Assembly (NCBI RefSeq): GCF_011043555.1
Contig: NZ_JAAKGS010000004.1
Coordinates: 186,001-250,000, forward strand
Origin: Sphingobacterium sp. SGR-19
GTDB lineage: Bacteria > Bacteroidota > Bacteroidia > Sphingobacteriales > Sphingobacteriaceae
Direction of reading: 5' to 3'
Length of the DNA: 64,000 nt
Shown here: piece after piece, positions 33,300 through 42,236 of the stretch
Layout: each line of letters starts with the position of its first letter
Numbering within the stretch: position 1 is the stretch's first letter
The notes under the pieces: model-generated
What the model was told of the DNA's origin: nothing
Databases searched by the model: none
Seen by the model: the letters and a program-made list of their open reading frames with translations, nothing else
Translations under genes and position numbers: made by a program

Positions 33300-34574
33300 A
33301 TGAATATCTTAATTATTGGTTCCGGCGGCAGGGAGTCTGCCTTTGCGTACAAATTATCGAAAAGTCCAAAATTGAATCGACTGTTTATCGCTCCCGGGAA
33401 CGCGGGGACGAGCCAGTACGGACAAAATGTAAATTTGAAGGTCACAGATTTTGACGGGATAGCGTCTTTTGCACGTGAAAATGCTGTCGATATGATTCTA
33501 GTAGGACCTGAGGAACCGCTAGTAAAAGGTATTCACGATTATTTTTTAAACCGCGAAGATGTTAAGCATATACCTGTCATCGGTCCTCAACAAAAAGGAG
33601 CGCAGCTCGAAGGTTCTAAAGATTTTTCAAAGGAATTTATGTTACGCCATGAAATTCCGACGGCTGCTTATAAATCGTTTGACAGATCTAATCTGGACGA
33701 GGGACTGGCCTATTTAGAGACACAAAAATTGCCTATTGTTTTGAAGGCCGATGGCTTAGCTGCAGGAAAAGGGGTTTTGATCTGTGAGACATTGGAAGAT
33801 GCTAAAGCAGAACTAAAGGCGATGATTGCCGATGCGAAATTTGGCGATGCTAGCTCGGTAGTAGTTATCGAAGAATTTTTAAAAGGTATTGAACTTTCCG
33901 TTTTTGTACTTACCGACGGTGATTCTTATAAGGTATTGCCTTCAGCTAAGGACTATAAGCGGATCGGAGAGGGTGATACTGGGCTAAACACCGGTGGTAT
34001 GGGGTCGATATCTCCTGTCCCTTTTGCGGATGAAGTTTTTCTTTCCAAAGTAGAAGAGCGCATCATTAAACCGACAATTGGGGGGTTGAAGAAAGATGGA
34101 ATTCCGTATAAGGGTTTTATTTTTATTGGTTTGATGAATGTAGATGGAGAACCTTACGTTATCGAATACAATGTCCGTATGGGCGACCCCGAAACCGAAT
34201 CTGTGTTGCCGAGGATCCAGTCTGATTTAGTTGATTTATTGGAAGGGGTAGCAAAAGGCGATTTAGGTTCTCGGAATTATACAGTTAGCTCCAAAACAGC
34301 TGTAACAGTAGTATTGGTTTCCGGAGGCTATCCGGGAGATTACGAATCTGGTAAAGAGATTACGAATATCGAGAATGTTGAGGACTCTATTGTTTTTCAT
34401 GCAGGGACAAAAGAAGTGGATGGGAAGGTTGTTACTGCGGGAGGACGCGTTATCGCGGTAACGACGCTACAAGATAACTTGTTTGATGCACTTCAACAAG
34501 CGACAGCGGATGCTGGAAGAATCTTTTTTGAACGTAAATATTTTCGTAAAGATATTGGGTTCGACTTGATATAA
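33300..34574 (+). CDS. purD: Phosphoribosylamine-glycine ligase
   Basis: A 424-residue PurD (GAR synthetase), which makes glycinamide ribonucleotide from phosphoribosylamine, glycine and ATP in purine synthesis. It starts MNILIIGSGGRESAFAYKLS, close to the family GSGGREHAL. The ATP-grasp domain contains LPIVLKADGLAAGKGVLIC, GDTGLNTGGMGSISP and EYNVRMGDPETESVLPR. Length standard. Divergent to the plug-domain gene, with a palindrome in the shared promoter region. Confidence 0.97.
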   Translation: MNILIIGSGGRESAFAYKLSKSPKLNRLFIAPGNAGTSQYGQNVNLKVTDFDGIASFARENAVDMILVGPEEPLVKGIHDYFLNREDVKHIPVIGPQQKGAQLEGSKDFSKEFMLRHEIPTAAYKSFDRSNLDEGLAYLETQKLPIVLKADGLAAGKGVLICETLEDAKAELKAMIADAKFGDASSVVVIEEFLKGIELSVFVLTDGDSYKVLPSAKDYKRIGEGDTGLNTGGMGSISPVPFADEVFLSKVEERIIKPTIGGLKKDGIPYKGFIFIGLMNVDGEPYVIEYNVRMGDPETESVLPRIQSDLVDLLEGVAKGDLGSRNYTVSSKTAVTVVLVSGGYPGDYESGKEITNIENVEDSIVFHAGTKEVDGKVVTAGGRVIAVTTLQDNLFDALQQATADAGRIFFERKYFRKDIGFDLI

Positions 34575-34595
34575 ATGCTCGGCAAAAACAATATT

Positions 34596-34633
34596 AAAGG
34601 GCATAGACGTCGCGAAGTCACTCTATGCCTTTT
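34596..34633 (+). terminator. Terminator of purD
   Basis: AAAGG-G-CATAGAC faces GTC-A-CTCTATGCCTTT with one bulged G, ending in T. It lies 21 bases after the stop. Confidence 0.75.
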
Positions 34634-34701
34634 AAGACAAACCTCTGTTGTAAAAATAACTTTTTCAGATTCAATGTATTATAAAATAGGAGGCGAAAAA
34701 G

Positions 34702-34733
34702 TTTTGGCAATAAAGATATTGCTCTTATATTTG
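34702..34733 (+). promoter_or_regulatory. Promoter of tRNA-Glu
   Basis: TTTTG (34702-34706), 19 bases, TATATTTG (34726-34733): an excellent match to the Bacteroidota -33/-7 pattern, 17 bases before the tRNA. Confidence 0.85.
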
Positions 34734-34750
34734 CGTCACCAAAAGCAAAT

Positions 34751-34822
34751 GGCCCGTTCGTCTAGGGGTTAGGACGCAAGATTTTCATTCTTGAAACAGG
34801 GGTTCGATTCCCCTACGGGCTA
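34751..34822 (+). tRNA. tRNA-Glu (anticodon TTC)
   Basis: A complete 72-base cloverleaf. The acceptor arm is GGCCCGT with ACGGGCT (first pair is G-T), the D arm GTCT..GGAC, the anticodon arm CAAGA-TTTTCAT-TCTTG with anticodon TTC, the T arm AGGGG-TTCGATT-CCCCT, and the discriminator is A at 34822. CCA is not encoded. It stands alone with its own promoter and terminator. Confidence 0.97.
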
Positions 34823-34854
34823 CCTAGAGGCTCTAAAATGAGCTAAGAAAATTC

Positions 34855-34889
34855 AAAACCCGCCTTTATATATTTAAAGGCGGGTTTTT
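34855..34889 (+). terminator. Terminator of tRNA-Glu
   Basis: AAAACCCGCCTTTA pairs with TAAAGGCGGGTTTT around a short AT loop, ending in five T. Confidence 0.93.
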
Positions 34890-35007
34890 GTTATGTGACG
34901 TCAGTATCCCGCTGTGACACGGATTGTTTGAATTTCCGCAATTAACACTTTCTGGGTTCGACGATCCCTTGTCCGGTCGACTGTGCTTGGGATATGTACA
35001 TTCATCG

Positions 35008-36147
35008 TTAATAAATAAGCGTGTTGACGTACCGCAAAATATTGTGCACCTGTTTTTTCGCTTCCCTATCTGTTTCCGGATAGGAATAATAGATTTCCAA
35101 GTATTGATTATCCTTAAAGTAGGTTTTTGCCGTACCGTCCACGTAACCATTTTTCGGCTGTTCTTCGTAGAAAATATCGTCGTAACTGTAGCGGTAGCTA
35201 TTCATTGCCTTATTCGCCTCGTTGAAATCATCTTTGCTCATTTCCGTTTTTTTCAGCAAGGTATAAAGTGAAACGTCGCCGCCGTCAGCGCGATAGGCAA
35301 AATAATAATCCCCTTTGCGTGGCTTTTCATCTTGGAGAAACGGGGTACCTTTTATTTTGAGATATATGTCGTGCGTGAACTTGTTTGGATAAATGCCCAA
35401 AAACGGATCTTGCCAAAAACTCTTCGGTTCGTCGACTTGTCGTAGCTGTTCTACTGTAGCATTTTCCCATTCAGGAACATTCAGTCCGAGATTTTTATTA
35501 ATTTCTTTCATTTTGTTCAGCGTGGCGAGTGTATCGTTTCCCAGCAAAGGTACCACGGCCTCAAAAACCAGTTGTCCCTGCTGGTAAAAACCTAACAGAT
35601 AATCACGATAACTTGTCCACACCCGGTAGATACCGGTCTTGTATTTCGGGTGTTTAGCTAAAACTCCGGTTTCATGGAGCGATGCACGATGTATATCGCG
35701 AACGGCCTCTACGCCACCAAAAATAGGACTACCGCTCTCGAGATAGCTGTCGCTCAAAAACACCTCCCGGTTGTCATAAAGTAACGTCGCGCCAACAAAA
35801 AGGTCTCCCCAGACGGAATCCTGAAACAACACTTCGCTTGCACTGAAAATGACGGTATCTGTAGCGGGATCACCGTATTCGCGAAGTTCTTCTATCGCAT
35901 CATAGTAGCGGTTCATGAAGGGGAATACCTGCTTAGCATTAGTAAAGACTAATCTATCCTTTTCTGCTTGTTTCAGTTCATCACCAAAAGGTGCTTTCCG
36001 AAGCCATGTATTCAGATTTTCCCCACCTATCAGTTGCTCGACGTCTTCATCCCACACGAACGGTTTTCGGTTATAAGATCTGTTATCGCATGATGTTAGC
36101 ATGATGAATATAAACAGCGCACCGAGGATCAATGTTTTCCGTATCAT
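35008..36147 (-). CDS. Large lipoprotein of unknown function
   Basis: A 379-residue protein with a lipoprotein signal peptide (MIRKTLILGALF, lipobox LTSC). The rest is soluble with many aromatic residues, no known motif. The start at 36147 is preferred: a minus-strand CATCTTTG box at 36175-36182 overlaps the upstream ATG at 36177, so that codon is probably promoter sequence. The gene is solitary between tRNA-Glu and the SulP gene. Function unknown. Confidence 0.7.
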   Translation of the reverse strand: MIRKTLILGALFIFIMLTSCDNRSYNRKPFVWDEDVEQLIGGENLNTWLRKAPFGDELKQAEKDRLVFTNAKQVFPFMNRYYDAIEELREYGDPATDTVIFSASEVLFQDSVWGDLFVGATLLYDNREVFLSDSYLESGSPIFGGVEAVRDIHRASLHETGVLAKHPKYKTGIYRVWTSYRDYLLGFYQQGQLVFEAVVPLLGNDTLATLNKMKEINKNLGLNVPEWENATVEQLRQVDEPKSFWQDPFLGIYPNKFTHDIYLKIKGTPFLQDEKPRKGDYYFAYRADGGDVSLYTLLKKTEMSKDDFNEANKAMNSYRYSYDDIFYEEQPKNGYVDGTAKTYFKDNQYLEIYYSYPETDREAKKQVHNILRYVNTLIY

Positions 36148-36174
36148 TCCTTTATAAAGATAATCCATACCATA

Positions 36175-36182
36175 CAAAGATG
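36175..36182 (-). promoter_or_regulatory. Promoter -7 box of the 36147 lipoprotein
   Basis: CAAAGATG on the plus strand is CATCTTTG on the minus strand, one base off TAnnTTTG, 27 bases before the chosen ATG. Confidence 0.4.
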
Positions 36183-36292
36183 CATATTTTAGATCGATCT
36201 ATAGATCCCTAAAATCCGGTATATTGTCCGTTACGTCGAATATAACATATAATGTGAAGGATAATGAAGTGCGGATACGATATATAATATAT

Positions 36293-37819
36293 TTAGTTTT
36301 TTGGAACAACCCGGTAAGTAGGGTCCTCTTGGATATTGACTTCAATAACACCCTGTGCATTGGCCAATAGGCTGCGGCAGTCCTCGCTCAGGTGGCGAAG
36401 GTGTATCTCTTTACCTGATCGGGTATATTTTTCTGTGATTTTATTCAGCGCGTCTATCGCAGACATGTCGACAACCCTGCTTTCCTTAAAATCGATAACC
36501 ACCCGCGAAGGGTCATTTTCTACGTCGAACTTTTCTAAAAAGGCCGTTGTGGACCCAAAAAATAAAGGCCCGAATATTTCATAGTGTTTGATTCCATCTT
36601 CATCGGTATATTTTCTTGCACGGATACGCTTTGCATTATCCCAGGCGAACACGAGCGCTGAGATGACGACACCAATCAAAACCGCAAGGGCGAGATTATG
36701 GAGGACGACCGTTATGGCAGCCACCAGCATACCTACGAAGATATCAGATTTCGGAAACTTATTGATGATACGGAAACTGACCCATTGGAAGGTCTCGATA
36801 GCCACCATCATCATCACGCCTACTAGGGCAGCCATTGGTATCATTTCTATAAACGGTGCACCAACCAATATTACAATTAATATCGCTATTGCACCGACAA
36901 AAGCGGATATCTTGGTACGGGCACCGGCGTTCAGGTTGACGAGTGTCTGTGCTACCATCGCACAGCCCCCCATTCCTCCAAAGAAACCATTGACGATATT
37001 CGCTGTTCCCTGGGCCATAGCCTCTTTGTTCGATTTACCCTTGGTTCCGGTCAATTCATCGACCATATTCAGTGTCAACAGCGATTCTATTAATCCCACT
37101 CCTGCCATAACAAGTGCATAAGGAAATATGATTTTTAAAGTATCTAAAGTAAATGGAATTTCAGGAATATGAAAGGAAGGAAGGGATCCGCTTACCGAAG
37201 CTATGTCTACTACTTTTTTAGTTTCAATCCCTAGCGATGTAACAATGGCGAATACGATCAAAATAGCGACAAGAGAGGCAGGTATTGCTCTGGTTAATTT
37301 GGGGAGGCCGATTACAACAAGAATGGTTAAGAAAGTGAGGCCGATCATCGTGAAAAATGCTGTTCCCTGAATCAATTCCCCACTGCCAGGCAGTTTGAAC
37401 TGTTCCACCTGTGCCATAAAAATAATAATTGCAAGCCCGTTCAAAAAGCCATACATCACGGGTTGGGGTATCAGTCGGACAAACTTACCTAGTTTAAATA
37501 CACCGACCAGAAGCTGGAGTAGACCTGCAAGAACTACTGCGGCGAACAGATATTGCACACCGTGTCCAGCAGCCAATGCAATCAGGACAACGACCGTCGC
37601 TCCAGCGCCACCTGAAACCATGCCGGGGCGGCCTCCTAGGATCGCTGTGACTAGTCCCATTAAAAACGCCGCGTATAGCCCGGTTAAGGGCGATAACCCC
37701 GCAAGGATTGCAAAGGACAAGGATTCGGGAATCATGGTCATGGCTACGGTAAGTCCAGCGAGGATTTCATTTTTAATGTTTAAGCCCTGGAGGGGCTGCA
37801 AATTGATTGCTTTTTCCAT
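36293..37819 (-). CDS. SulP-family anion transporter with STAS domain
   Basis: A 508-residue inner-membrane transporter of the SulP/SLC26 family, about 12-14 helices then a cytoplasmic STAS domain. MTMIPESLSFAILAGLSPLTGLYAAF (about 28-53) is the SulP signature, and the STAS part starts near EIFGPLFFGS and includes VVIDFKESRVVDMSAIDALNKI. SulP proteins move sulfate, bicarbonate or other anions, often with Na or H. The anion is not told by sequence. It has a long leader of about 185 bases with its own promoter. Confidence 0.93.
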   Translation of the reverse strand: MEKAINLQPLQGLNIKNEILAGLTVAMTMIPESLSFAILAGLSPLTGLYAAFLMGLVTAILGGRPGMVSGGAGATVVVLIALAAGHGVQYLFAAVVLAGLLQLLVGVFKLGKFVRLIPQPVMYGFLNGLAIIIFMAQVEQFKLPGSGELIQGTAFFTMIGLTFLTILVVIGLPKLTRAIPASLVAILIVFAIVTSLGIETKKVVDIASVSGSLPSFHIPEIPFTLDTLKIIFPYALVMAGVGLIESLLTLNMVDELTGTKGKSNKEAMAQGTANIVNGFFGGMGGCAMVAQTLVNLNAGARTKISAFVGAIAILIVILVGAPFIEMIPMAALVGVMMMVAIETFQWVSFRIINKFPKSDIFVGMLVAAITVVLHNLALAVLIGVVISALVFAWDNAKRIRARKYTDEDGIKHYEIFGPLFFGSTTAFLEKFDVENDPSRVVIDFKESRVVDMSAIDALNKITEKYTRSGKEIHLRHLSEDCRSLLANAQGVIEVNIQEDPTYRVVPKN

Positions 37820-37930
37820 TGAATTGAAATTATTGATATGATAGTGAAAAGTATATTATGCTCCTAAAATTGTGCAGACAAAAAAATACAAAACGGGAAT
37901 TTTATTAAATCCTTTTTCGAAGGATCTATT

Positions 37931-37948
37931 CGCCCTCGTAATAGGGCG
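37931..37948 (-). promoter_or_regulatory. Hairpin in the SulP mRNA leader
   Basis: CGCCCT (37931-37936) pairs with AGGGCG (37943-37948). A second short hairpin of ATCC/GGAT lies beside it. The 355-base gap 37820-38174 holds this leader and the two promoters; no gene seen. Confidence 0.4.
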
Positions 37949-38004
37949 GAAAGAGGGGATGATATTTAACTAGTGTGGTGCGACCATCGTTAGTTTTGAT
38001 GCCA

Positions 38005-38035
38005 CAAAGATAGTTTTATTATCCTAAAATCCAAA
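38005..38035 (-). promoter_or_regulatory. Promoter of the SulP gene
   Basis: On the minus strand, TTTG (38035-38032), 19 bases, TATCTTTG (38012-38005). The -33 box lies within a second TATCTTTG copy at 38032-38039. Confidence 0.65.
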
Positions 38036-38141
38036 GATAGCGAGCGTATTTATCAAAGAAGATATTATGTGTTCGAGAGATGTCAAGACGCAGGTTAATT
38101 TATTGTTATACGTTCTGTTTAGAGGAATCCTTTCCTATATT

Positions 38142-38149
38142 TACTTTTG
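38142..38149 (+). promoter_or_regulatory. Promoter -7 box of the threonine aldolase-like gene
   Basis: TACTTTTG matches TAnnTTTG and ends 25 bases before the ATG at 38175, supporting that start over the one at 38067. Confidence 0.55.
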
Positions 38150-38174
38150 CTTTGACAAAAAAATAAATAACGAT

Positions 38175-39206
38175 ATGTACAGTTTCAAAAACGATTACGC
38201 AGAGGGTGCCCATCCTAAAATTCTCCGGAAACTTGTAGAAACCAATTCGGTACAGCAAGTGGGATATGGCGAAGATGATTATTCTGTGGAGGCAAAGGGA
38301 ATACTTCGGCAAAAGATACAAAATCCCGATGCAGCGATTTATTTTGTTTCGGGAGGCACGCAAACGAATCTAATCGTCATATCATCTCTGTTGCGACCGC
38401 ACGAAGCCATTATTAGCGCCAAGACTGGCCATATTTACGCCAATGAGGCAGGGGCGATCGAGGCTACGGGACATCGGATAATCACCGTTGAAACGGAAGA
38501 TGGCAAACTGAAACCTGACGATATTGAAAATATATTACAGACGTATTCCCATAGACCTCATGTTGTGAAACCTAAATTAGTGTACATATCCAATTCGACT
38601 GAAATAGGAACAATTTATACCAAATCGGAAATGGAGCGCTTATCGAACTACTGTAAGTCCAACGACCTATATCTGTTTCTGGATGGTGCGAGGTTAGGGC
38701 AGGCGTTAACAGCAAAGAACAATGATTTGACTTTATCTGATATTTCACACTATACAGATGTCTTTTATATCGGTGGGACGAAGAATGGTGCTTTATTGGG
38801 CGAAGCTATTATTTTCAATAGAATCCATCATGCAACAGATTTTGACTATATGTTGAAGCAAAAGGGAGCACTATTGGCTAAAGGACGATTATTAGGCATC
38901 CAATTTCTAGAACTGTTTAGGGATGATTTATACTTCTCGTTGGCAAAACATGGCAATGAAATGGCGATGAAAATAGCTTATGCGATAGAAGCACAAGGTT
39001 ATTCTTTTCTTACACCACCGCACACAAACCAGATTTTCCCCATTCTTCCCAAAGCAGTGATTAGAGAACTTCTGCGACAATATGATTTTTACGAGTGGAA
39101 AGCCGTTGACGAGCAGTACGCCGTTGTTCGTATTATCACGTCATGGGCTACGGAAGAAAATAAAGTAGATGCGTTTATTGATAGTCTGAAAGGAGTAACG
39201 AGCTAA
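38175..39206 (+). CDS. Threonine aldolase-like PLP enzyme
   Basis: A 343-residue fold-type I PLP enzyme of the low-specificity L-threonine/beta-hydroxy amino acid aldolase family. The start MYSFKNDYAEGAHPKIL and YGEDDYSVEA are typical. The PLP lysine is Lys203 in FYIGGTKNGALLGEA; FLDGARLGQAL is the Asp-containing cofactor loop. It would cleave threonine or similar to glycine and an aldehyde. A promoter box at 38142 supports this start. It is solitary. Confidence 0.9.
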   Translation: MYSFKNDYAEGAHPKILRKLVETNSVQQVGYGEDDYSVEAKGILRQKIQNPDAAIYFVSGGTQTNLIVISSLLRPHEAIISAKTGHIYANEAGAIEATGHRIITVETEDGKLKPDDIENILQTYSHRPHVVKPKLVYISNSTEIGTIYTKSEMERLSNYCKSNDLYLFLDGARLGQALTAKNNDLTLSDISHYTDVFYIGGTKNGALLGEAIIFNRIHHATDFDYMLKQKGALLAKGRLLGIQFLELFRDDLYFSLAKHGNEMAMKIAYAIEAQGYSFLTPPHTNQIFPILPKAVIRELLRQYDFYEWKAVDEQYAVVRIITSWATEENKVDAFIDSLKGVTS

Positions 39207-39244
39207 GTGTGTGGCAAATTATTATATTATAGTAGTGTGGATTT

Positions 39245-39754
39245 TTAATGAGCTATAACCTTTTCAAAGGCTTTTCTAGGTGCTCCTCGAAAGAATACTT
39301 CTCCGCAATAAGCGTAGCCCAATTTTTTAAATATATTGAGCATGCCCCCATTGTCAAAGTTTGTATCGGCTTTAACGCTGTATATGTTATGTTGTCGGGC
39401 GAAATCTTCGATATAGAGCAACATTTTTTGCGCCAGCCCTTTTCCTAGGTATTCTTCGGCAAGTGCAACACGGTGGTACACCACAAAATCTCCCGCTGTT
39501 AACCATTGTCCCTGTAAATTGGCATATGCAGGTTCATCATTTATCAGTATCGCACAATAACCTGCTATGATACCACCATCTGTTAATACATAACCGTGTC
39601 CTTTTTCTATATCTGTTCTGATAACGGAAACGTTTGGATAACCATCCTGCCATTGATTGCTTCCTTCTTCTTTTCGCCGTTGAATGGCGCGTTCCAAGAT
39701 TTCCCAGATCTGGGGTATATCCTCTGATTGCGCTTGTCTAAAACTATATTCCAT
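39245..39754 (-). CDS. GNAT-family N-acetyltransferase
   Basis: A 169-residue acetyltransferase of the GNAT fold. The acetyl-CoA motif is HRVALAEEYLGKGLAQKMLLYIEDFARQH (the GKGLAQ loop), then VKADTNFDNGGMLNIFKKLGYAYCGEV. Likely cytoplasmic; substrate unknown. Convergent with the preceding aldolase-like gene. Confidence 0.88.
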   Translation of the reverse strand: MEYSFRQAQSEDIPQIWEILERAIQRRKEEGSNQWQDGYPNVSVIRTDIEKGHGYVLTDGGIIAGYCAILINDEPAYANLQGQWLTAGDFVVYHRVALAEEYLGKGLAQKMLLYIEDFARQHNIYSVKADTNFDNGGMLNIFKKLGYAYCGEVFFRGAPRKAFEKVIAH

Positions 39755-39910
39755 TTTTTTATGATATAAATTTACATTATTTATTACAAACAGATAACAT
39801 CGTCTCTGGTAATAATCACTAAATTTAAAAACGTTAGATAACCCGATGTATTGCTATCTGTCAATGGGTGAGTATGCCTTTTGCATATGAATATTAAAAT
39901 AGTACATAAT

Positions 39911-40855
39911 ATGAACAAAGTAACAATTAAGAACACTGATTTAGAAATAGCACCTGTCAATTTTGGGGGTAATGTCCTAGGTTGGACATTAGATGAACAA
40001 GCATCTTTTGATATATTAGATAAATTTACTGCTGCCGGTTTCAACTTTATCGATACTGCAGATACATATGCCTGGTGGGTAAATGGAACAGGTGGACAAT
40101 CTGAGGAAATTATTGGCAAATGGCTGAAAAGCCGTGGAAATCGAAACCAAGTTGTGATTGCCACAAAAGTAGGTTCGGAAACGAAGGAACATGGGTTTGA
40201 CATCAGCAAAAAACACATCATAAAGTCGGCTGATGAGTCATTGCGCAGGCTAGGAGTGGATCATATCGATTTATATTATACCCATTTTGATGATAAGGTG
40301 ACACCGATAGAGGAAACCCTAGCCGCTTACGATGAATTAATTAAAGTTGGAAAAGTCCGTTACATAGCGGCGTCCAACCTTTCCCCTGCTCGACTTGCAG
40401 AGAGTTTTGAGATTGCGGAGAAAAACGGTCTGCCAAAGTATGTCGCTTTGCAACCGCATTATAATCTGGTAGAGCGCACAACATTTGAAACTGATTACGC
40501 GGCCCTAGTAGAGCGGTACAATCTAAGTGTTTTTCCTTATTGGTCATTAGCAGCTGGATTTTTGACAGGAAAATACAGAACACAAGAGGATTTCAATAAG
40601 ACGATTCGAGGCGGCAGCGTTAAAAAGTATTTCGATGATAAGGGAAAAGCTGTTTTAAAGGCATTGGATGCTGTTGCGGAGAAACATGGAGTAAAGCAAG
40701 CGACGGTAGCTTTAGCTTGGCTGTTGGCAAATCCACTGATTACAGCGCCTATTGTCAGTGCGACCAGCGAGGGCCAATTGCAAACCTTATTCGCTGCGCC
40801 CGATCTGAAATTGGATGCCGAGGATTTGGCAATATTAGACGAAGCGAGTAAGTAA
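39911..40855 (+). CDS. Aldo/keto reductase
   Basis: A 314-residue NADPH-dependent aldo/keto reductase. The catalytic tetrad is visible: Asp and Tyr in FIDTADTYAWW, Lys in VVIATKVGS, His in DLYYTHFDD. The end segment VKQATVALAWLLANPLITAPI is the cofactor region of the YajO/YghZ-like group. I use the ATG at 39911 (MNKVTIKNTD); the frame extends ten codons upstream. Alone on its transcript; a hairpin follows at 40865. Confidence 0.93.
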   Translation: MNKVTIKNTDLEIAPVNFGGNVLGWTLDEQASFDILDKFTAAGFNFIDTADTYAWWVNGTGGQSEEIIGKWLKSRGNRNQVVIATKVGSETKEHGFDISKKHIIKSADESLRRLGVDHIDLYYTHFDDKVTPIEETLAAYDELIKVGKVRYIAASNLSPARLAESFEIAEKNGLPKYVALQPHYNLVERTTFETDYAALVERYNLSVFPYWSLAAGFLTGKYRTQEDFNKTIRGGSVKKYFDDKGKAVLKALDAVAEKHGVKQATVALAWLLANPLITAPIVSATSEGQLQTLFAAPDLKLDAEDLAILDEASK

Positions 40856-40864
40856 CGTTAACCC

Positions 40865-40883
40865 CCCCGGTTTTGAACCGGGG
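40865..40883 (+). terminator. GC-rich hairpin after the aldo/keto reductase
   Basis: CCCCGGTT pairs perfectly with AACCGGGG around TTG. No T run follows, so termination is likely but not certain. Confidence 0.6.
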
Positions 40884-40933
40884 CTAAATCTGTATATATT
40901 ATTGTTGAATATTTCTGCGAGCGTTTGCGAGGC

Positions 40934-41620
40934 TTATTTCTTGTCCGTAATGTATATTTCCGTCAGTCCGTCATCTGATAAGAAACGTATATTATAACCT
41001 GTTTGCTCCTTTAGTTTCACTGGCGACATACTTTCCGATTCAAAATCCGTGCTGTTGAGTTGTTCTTTCGGCTTGTGGCTTCTGTTCATTTCGGTTGATT
41101 TTGCTATATGATAAACCTCTCCATCTACTTGGAGGACTTTAAACCAACCAAAACGTGCTTCCATCCCTAAAGGATTTCCTTTCTCTTTATATATTTCGTA
41201 TCGGCCAAAATAGATGTCGCCTTCCGCGGGTGCTGTCTCCATAGCCACATATTCCTCTGATTTTGGCAAAGGTGGTTTGACCGAATCATAAATTATGTAA
41301 CCGAATACGCCTATGAAGAAAAGAACGAATAGCCATCCGAAAATCGTAAACTTATAAATGTAAGGTGGCTTGGGGGCTTCCAGTGCTTTTTGCTTATAGA
41401 ATTCCTTCATCTCGGGCGACCACAACCGTTTCGGGATCTTTTTGTTTTCCACTTTGTCCCAGTACTCACCAAAAGTCTTCTTCGTATATATGGTGTAGAT
41501 TATGGTCCTTACTTTGTTTCGGTAAATGCCTAGTACCAGAGGATTACCCGGATTCTTTGGGTTTTGCAGCTTATCCGTATGATGTGCTGCCTGTTCTATT
41601 TTTTGAATGCTGAAAAACAT
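40934..41620 (-). CDS. Membrane-anchored protein of unknown function
   Basis: A 228-residue protein with one transmembrane helix at about residues 92-112 (YKFTIFGWLFVLFFIGVFGYIIY), dividing a basic N-terminal domain from a C-terminal domain of about 115 residues that is probably periplasmic. The C-terminal part has many beta-strand-like stretches. I recognise no family. It precedes a DUF4870-like protein on the same strand but the gap to it is 55 bases. Confidence 0.65.
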   Translation of the reverse strand: MFFSIQKIEQAAHHTDKLQNPKNPGNPLVLGIYRNKVRTIIYTIYTKKTFGEYWDKVENKKIPKRLWSPEMKEFYKQKALEAPKPPYIYKFTIFGWLFVLFFIGVFGYIIYDSVKPPLPKSEEYVAMETAPAEGDIYFGRYEIYKEKGNPLGMEARFGWFKVLQVDGEVYHIAKSTEMNRSHKPKEQLNSTDFESESMSPVKLKEQTGYNIRFLSDDGLTEIYITDKK

Positions 41621-41675
41621 AATTTTTAATTTGTGTTATTACTTCGCCAGAGCCCATATGCCAGTATGGTTTGAC

Positions 41676-42002
41676 TTATGAGTTATTAATAAAATCAAAT
41701 TTGTCCTCAAAGAGTACACCTACGACTGGCAACGGTTTTTTGACGTTATTAACGGCATGGATAATGCCCATAATCATCAAAACCAGGAAAATGAACCCGA
41801 CATAGCTCAACAGTACGGCGATTGAAGCTGAAATAACACTAACTACCGAGACGAGCACATTCCAAATGGCAATGATCCAAAGCCCTAATCCTTGTTTCAA
41901 ATGGTAACGGCTGAAATCGTTTCTTTCTTTTTTGCCTCCGAAATAGGCGATGAGCCATGCAATTCCGATATAACTTAAAATCGACTGTACCTTCGCGTTC
42001 AT
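41676..42002 (-). CDS. DUF4870-like small membrane protein
   Basis: A 108-residue protein with three hydrophobic segments (about 10-24, 42-60, 62-85) and the motif RNDFSRYHLKQGLGLWIIA, which resembles the tic20/DUF4870 pattern of an FHxxQG-type motif. A C-terminal tail LFEDKFDFINNS follows. It is upstream of the single-helix protein in the same direction. Function unknown. Confidence 0.65.
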   Translation of the reverse strand: MNAKVQSILSYIGIAWLIAYFGGKKERNDFSRYHLKQGLGLWIIAIWNVLVSVVSVISASIAVLLSYVGFIFLVLMIMGIIHAVNNVKKPLPVVGVLFEDKFDFINNS

Positions 42003-42181
42003 TGTTTTATATATTTAATGTTCTGCAACGAAATTCACTATAAAAATTGGGGTGTAATAATTTAAACATATAACAAACTATCTATGAATATGATGCGTGT
42101 ATATACAAAGTGTCTACATTTTTTTTATATTGTTGATTTATAGTTTCTAATAGGTTTGTAATCTTAGGATTTATGGCCAGC

Positions 42182-42195
42182 TTAGCTTAAGCTAA
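42182..42195. repeat. 14-base perfect palindrome upstream of the TPR regulator
   Basis: TTAGCTTAAGCTAA lies 41 bases before the ATG at 42237 in an otherwise AT-rich 230-base gap; it may be an operator. Confidence 0.4.
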
Positions 42196-42236
42196 TGTTT
42201 TATTTTGGCTATCTTGTTCTTCCATAGATAACTTTT

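Noticed and set aside
36588..37121. 177-residue open frame opposite the SulP gene
   Set aside because: It is the complement of membrane-helix codons and shows no domain or start signal; a shadow.
38067..38174. Longer N-terminus for the threonine aldolase-like gene
   Set aside because: The extension holds the promoter box TACTTTTG and unrelated residues; the family starts at 38175.
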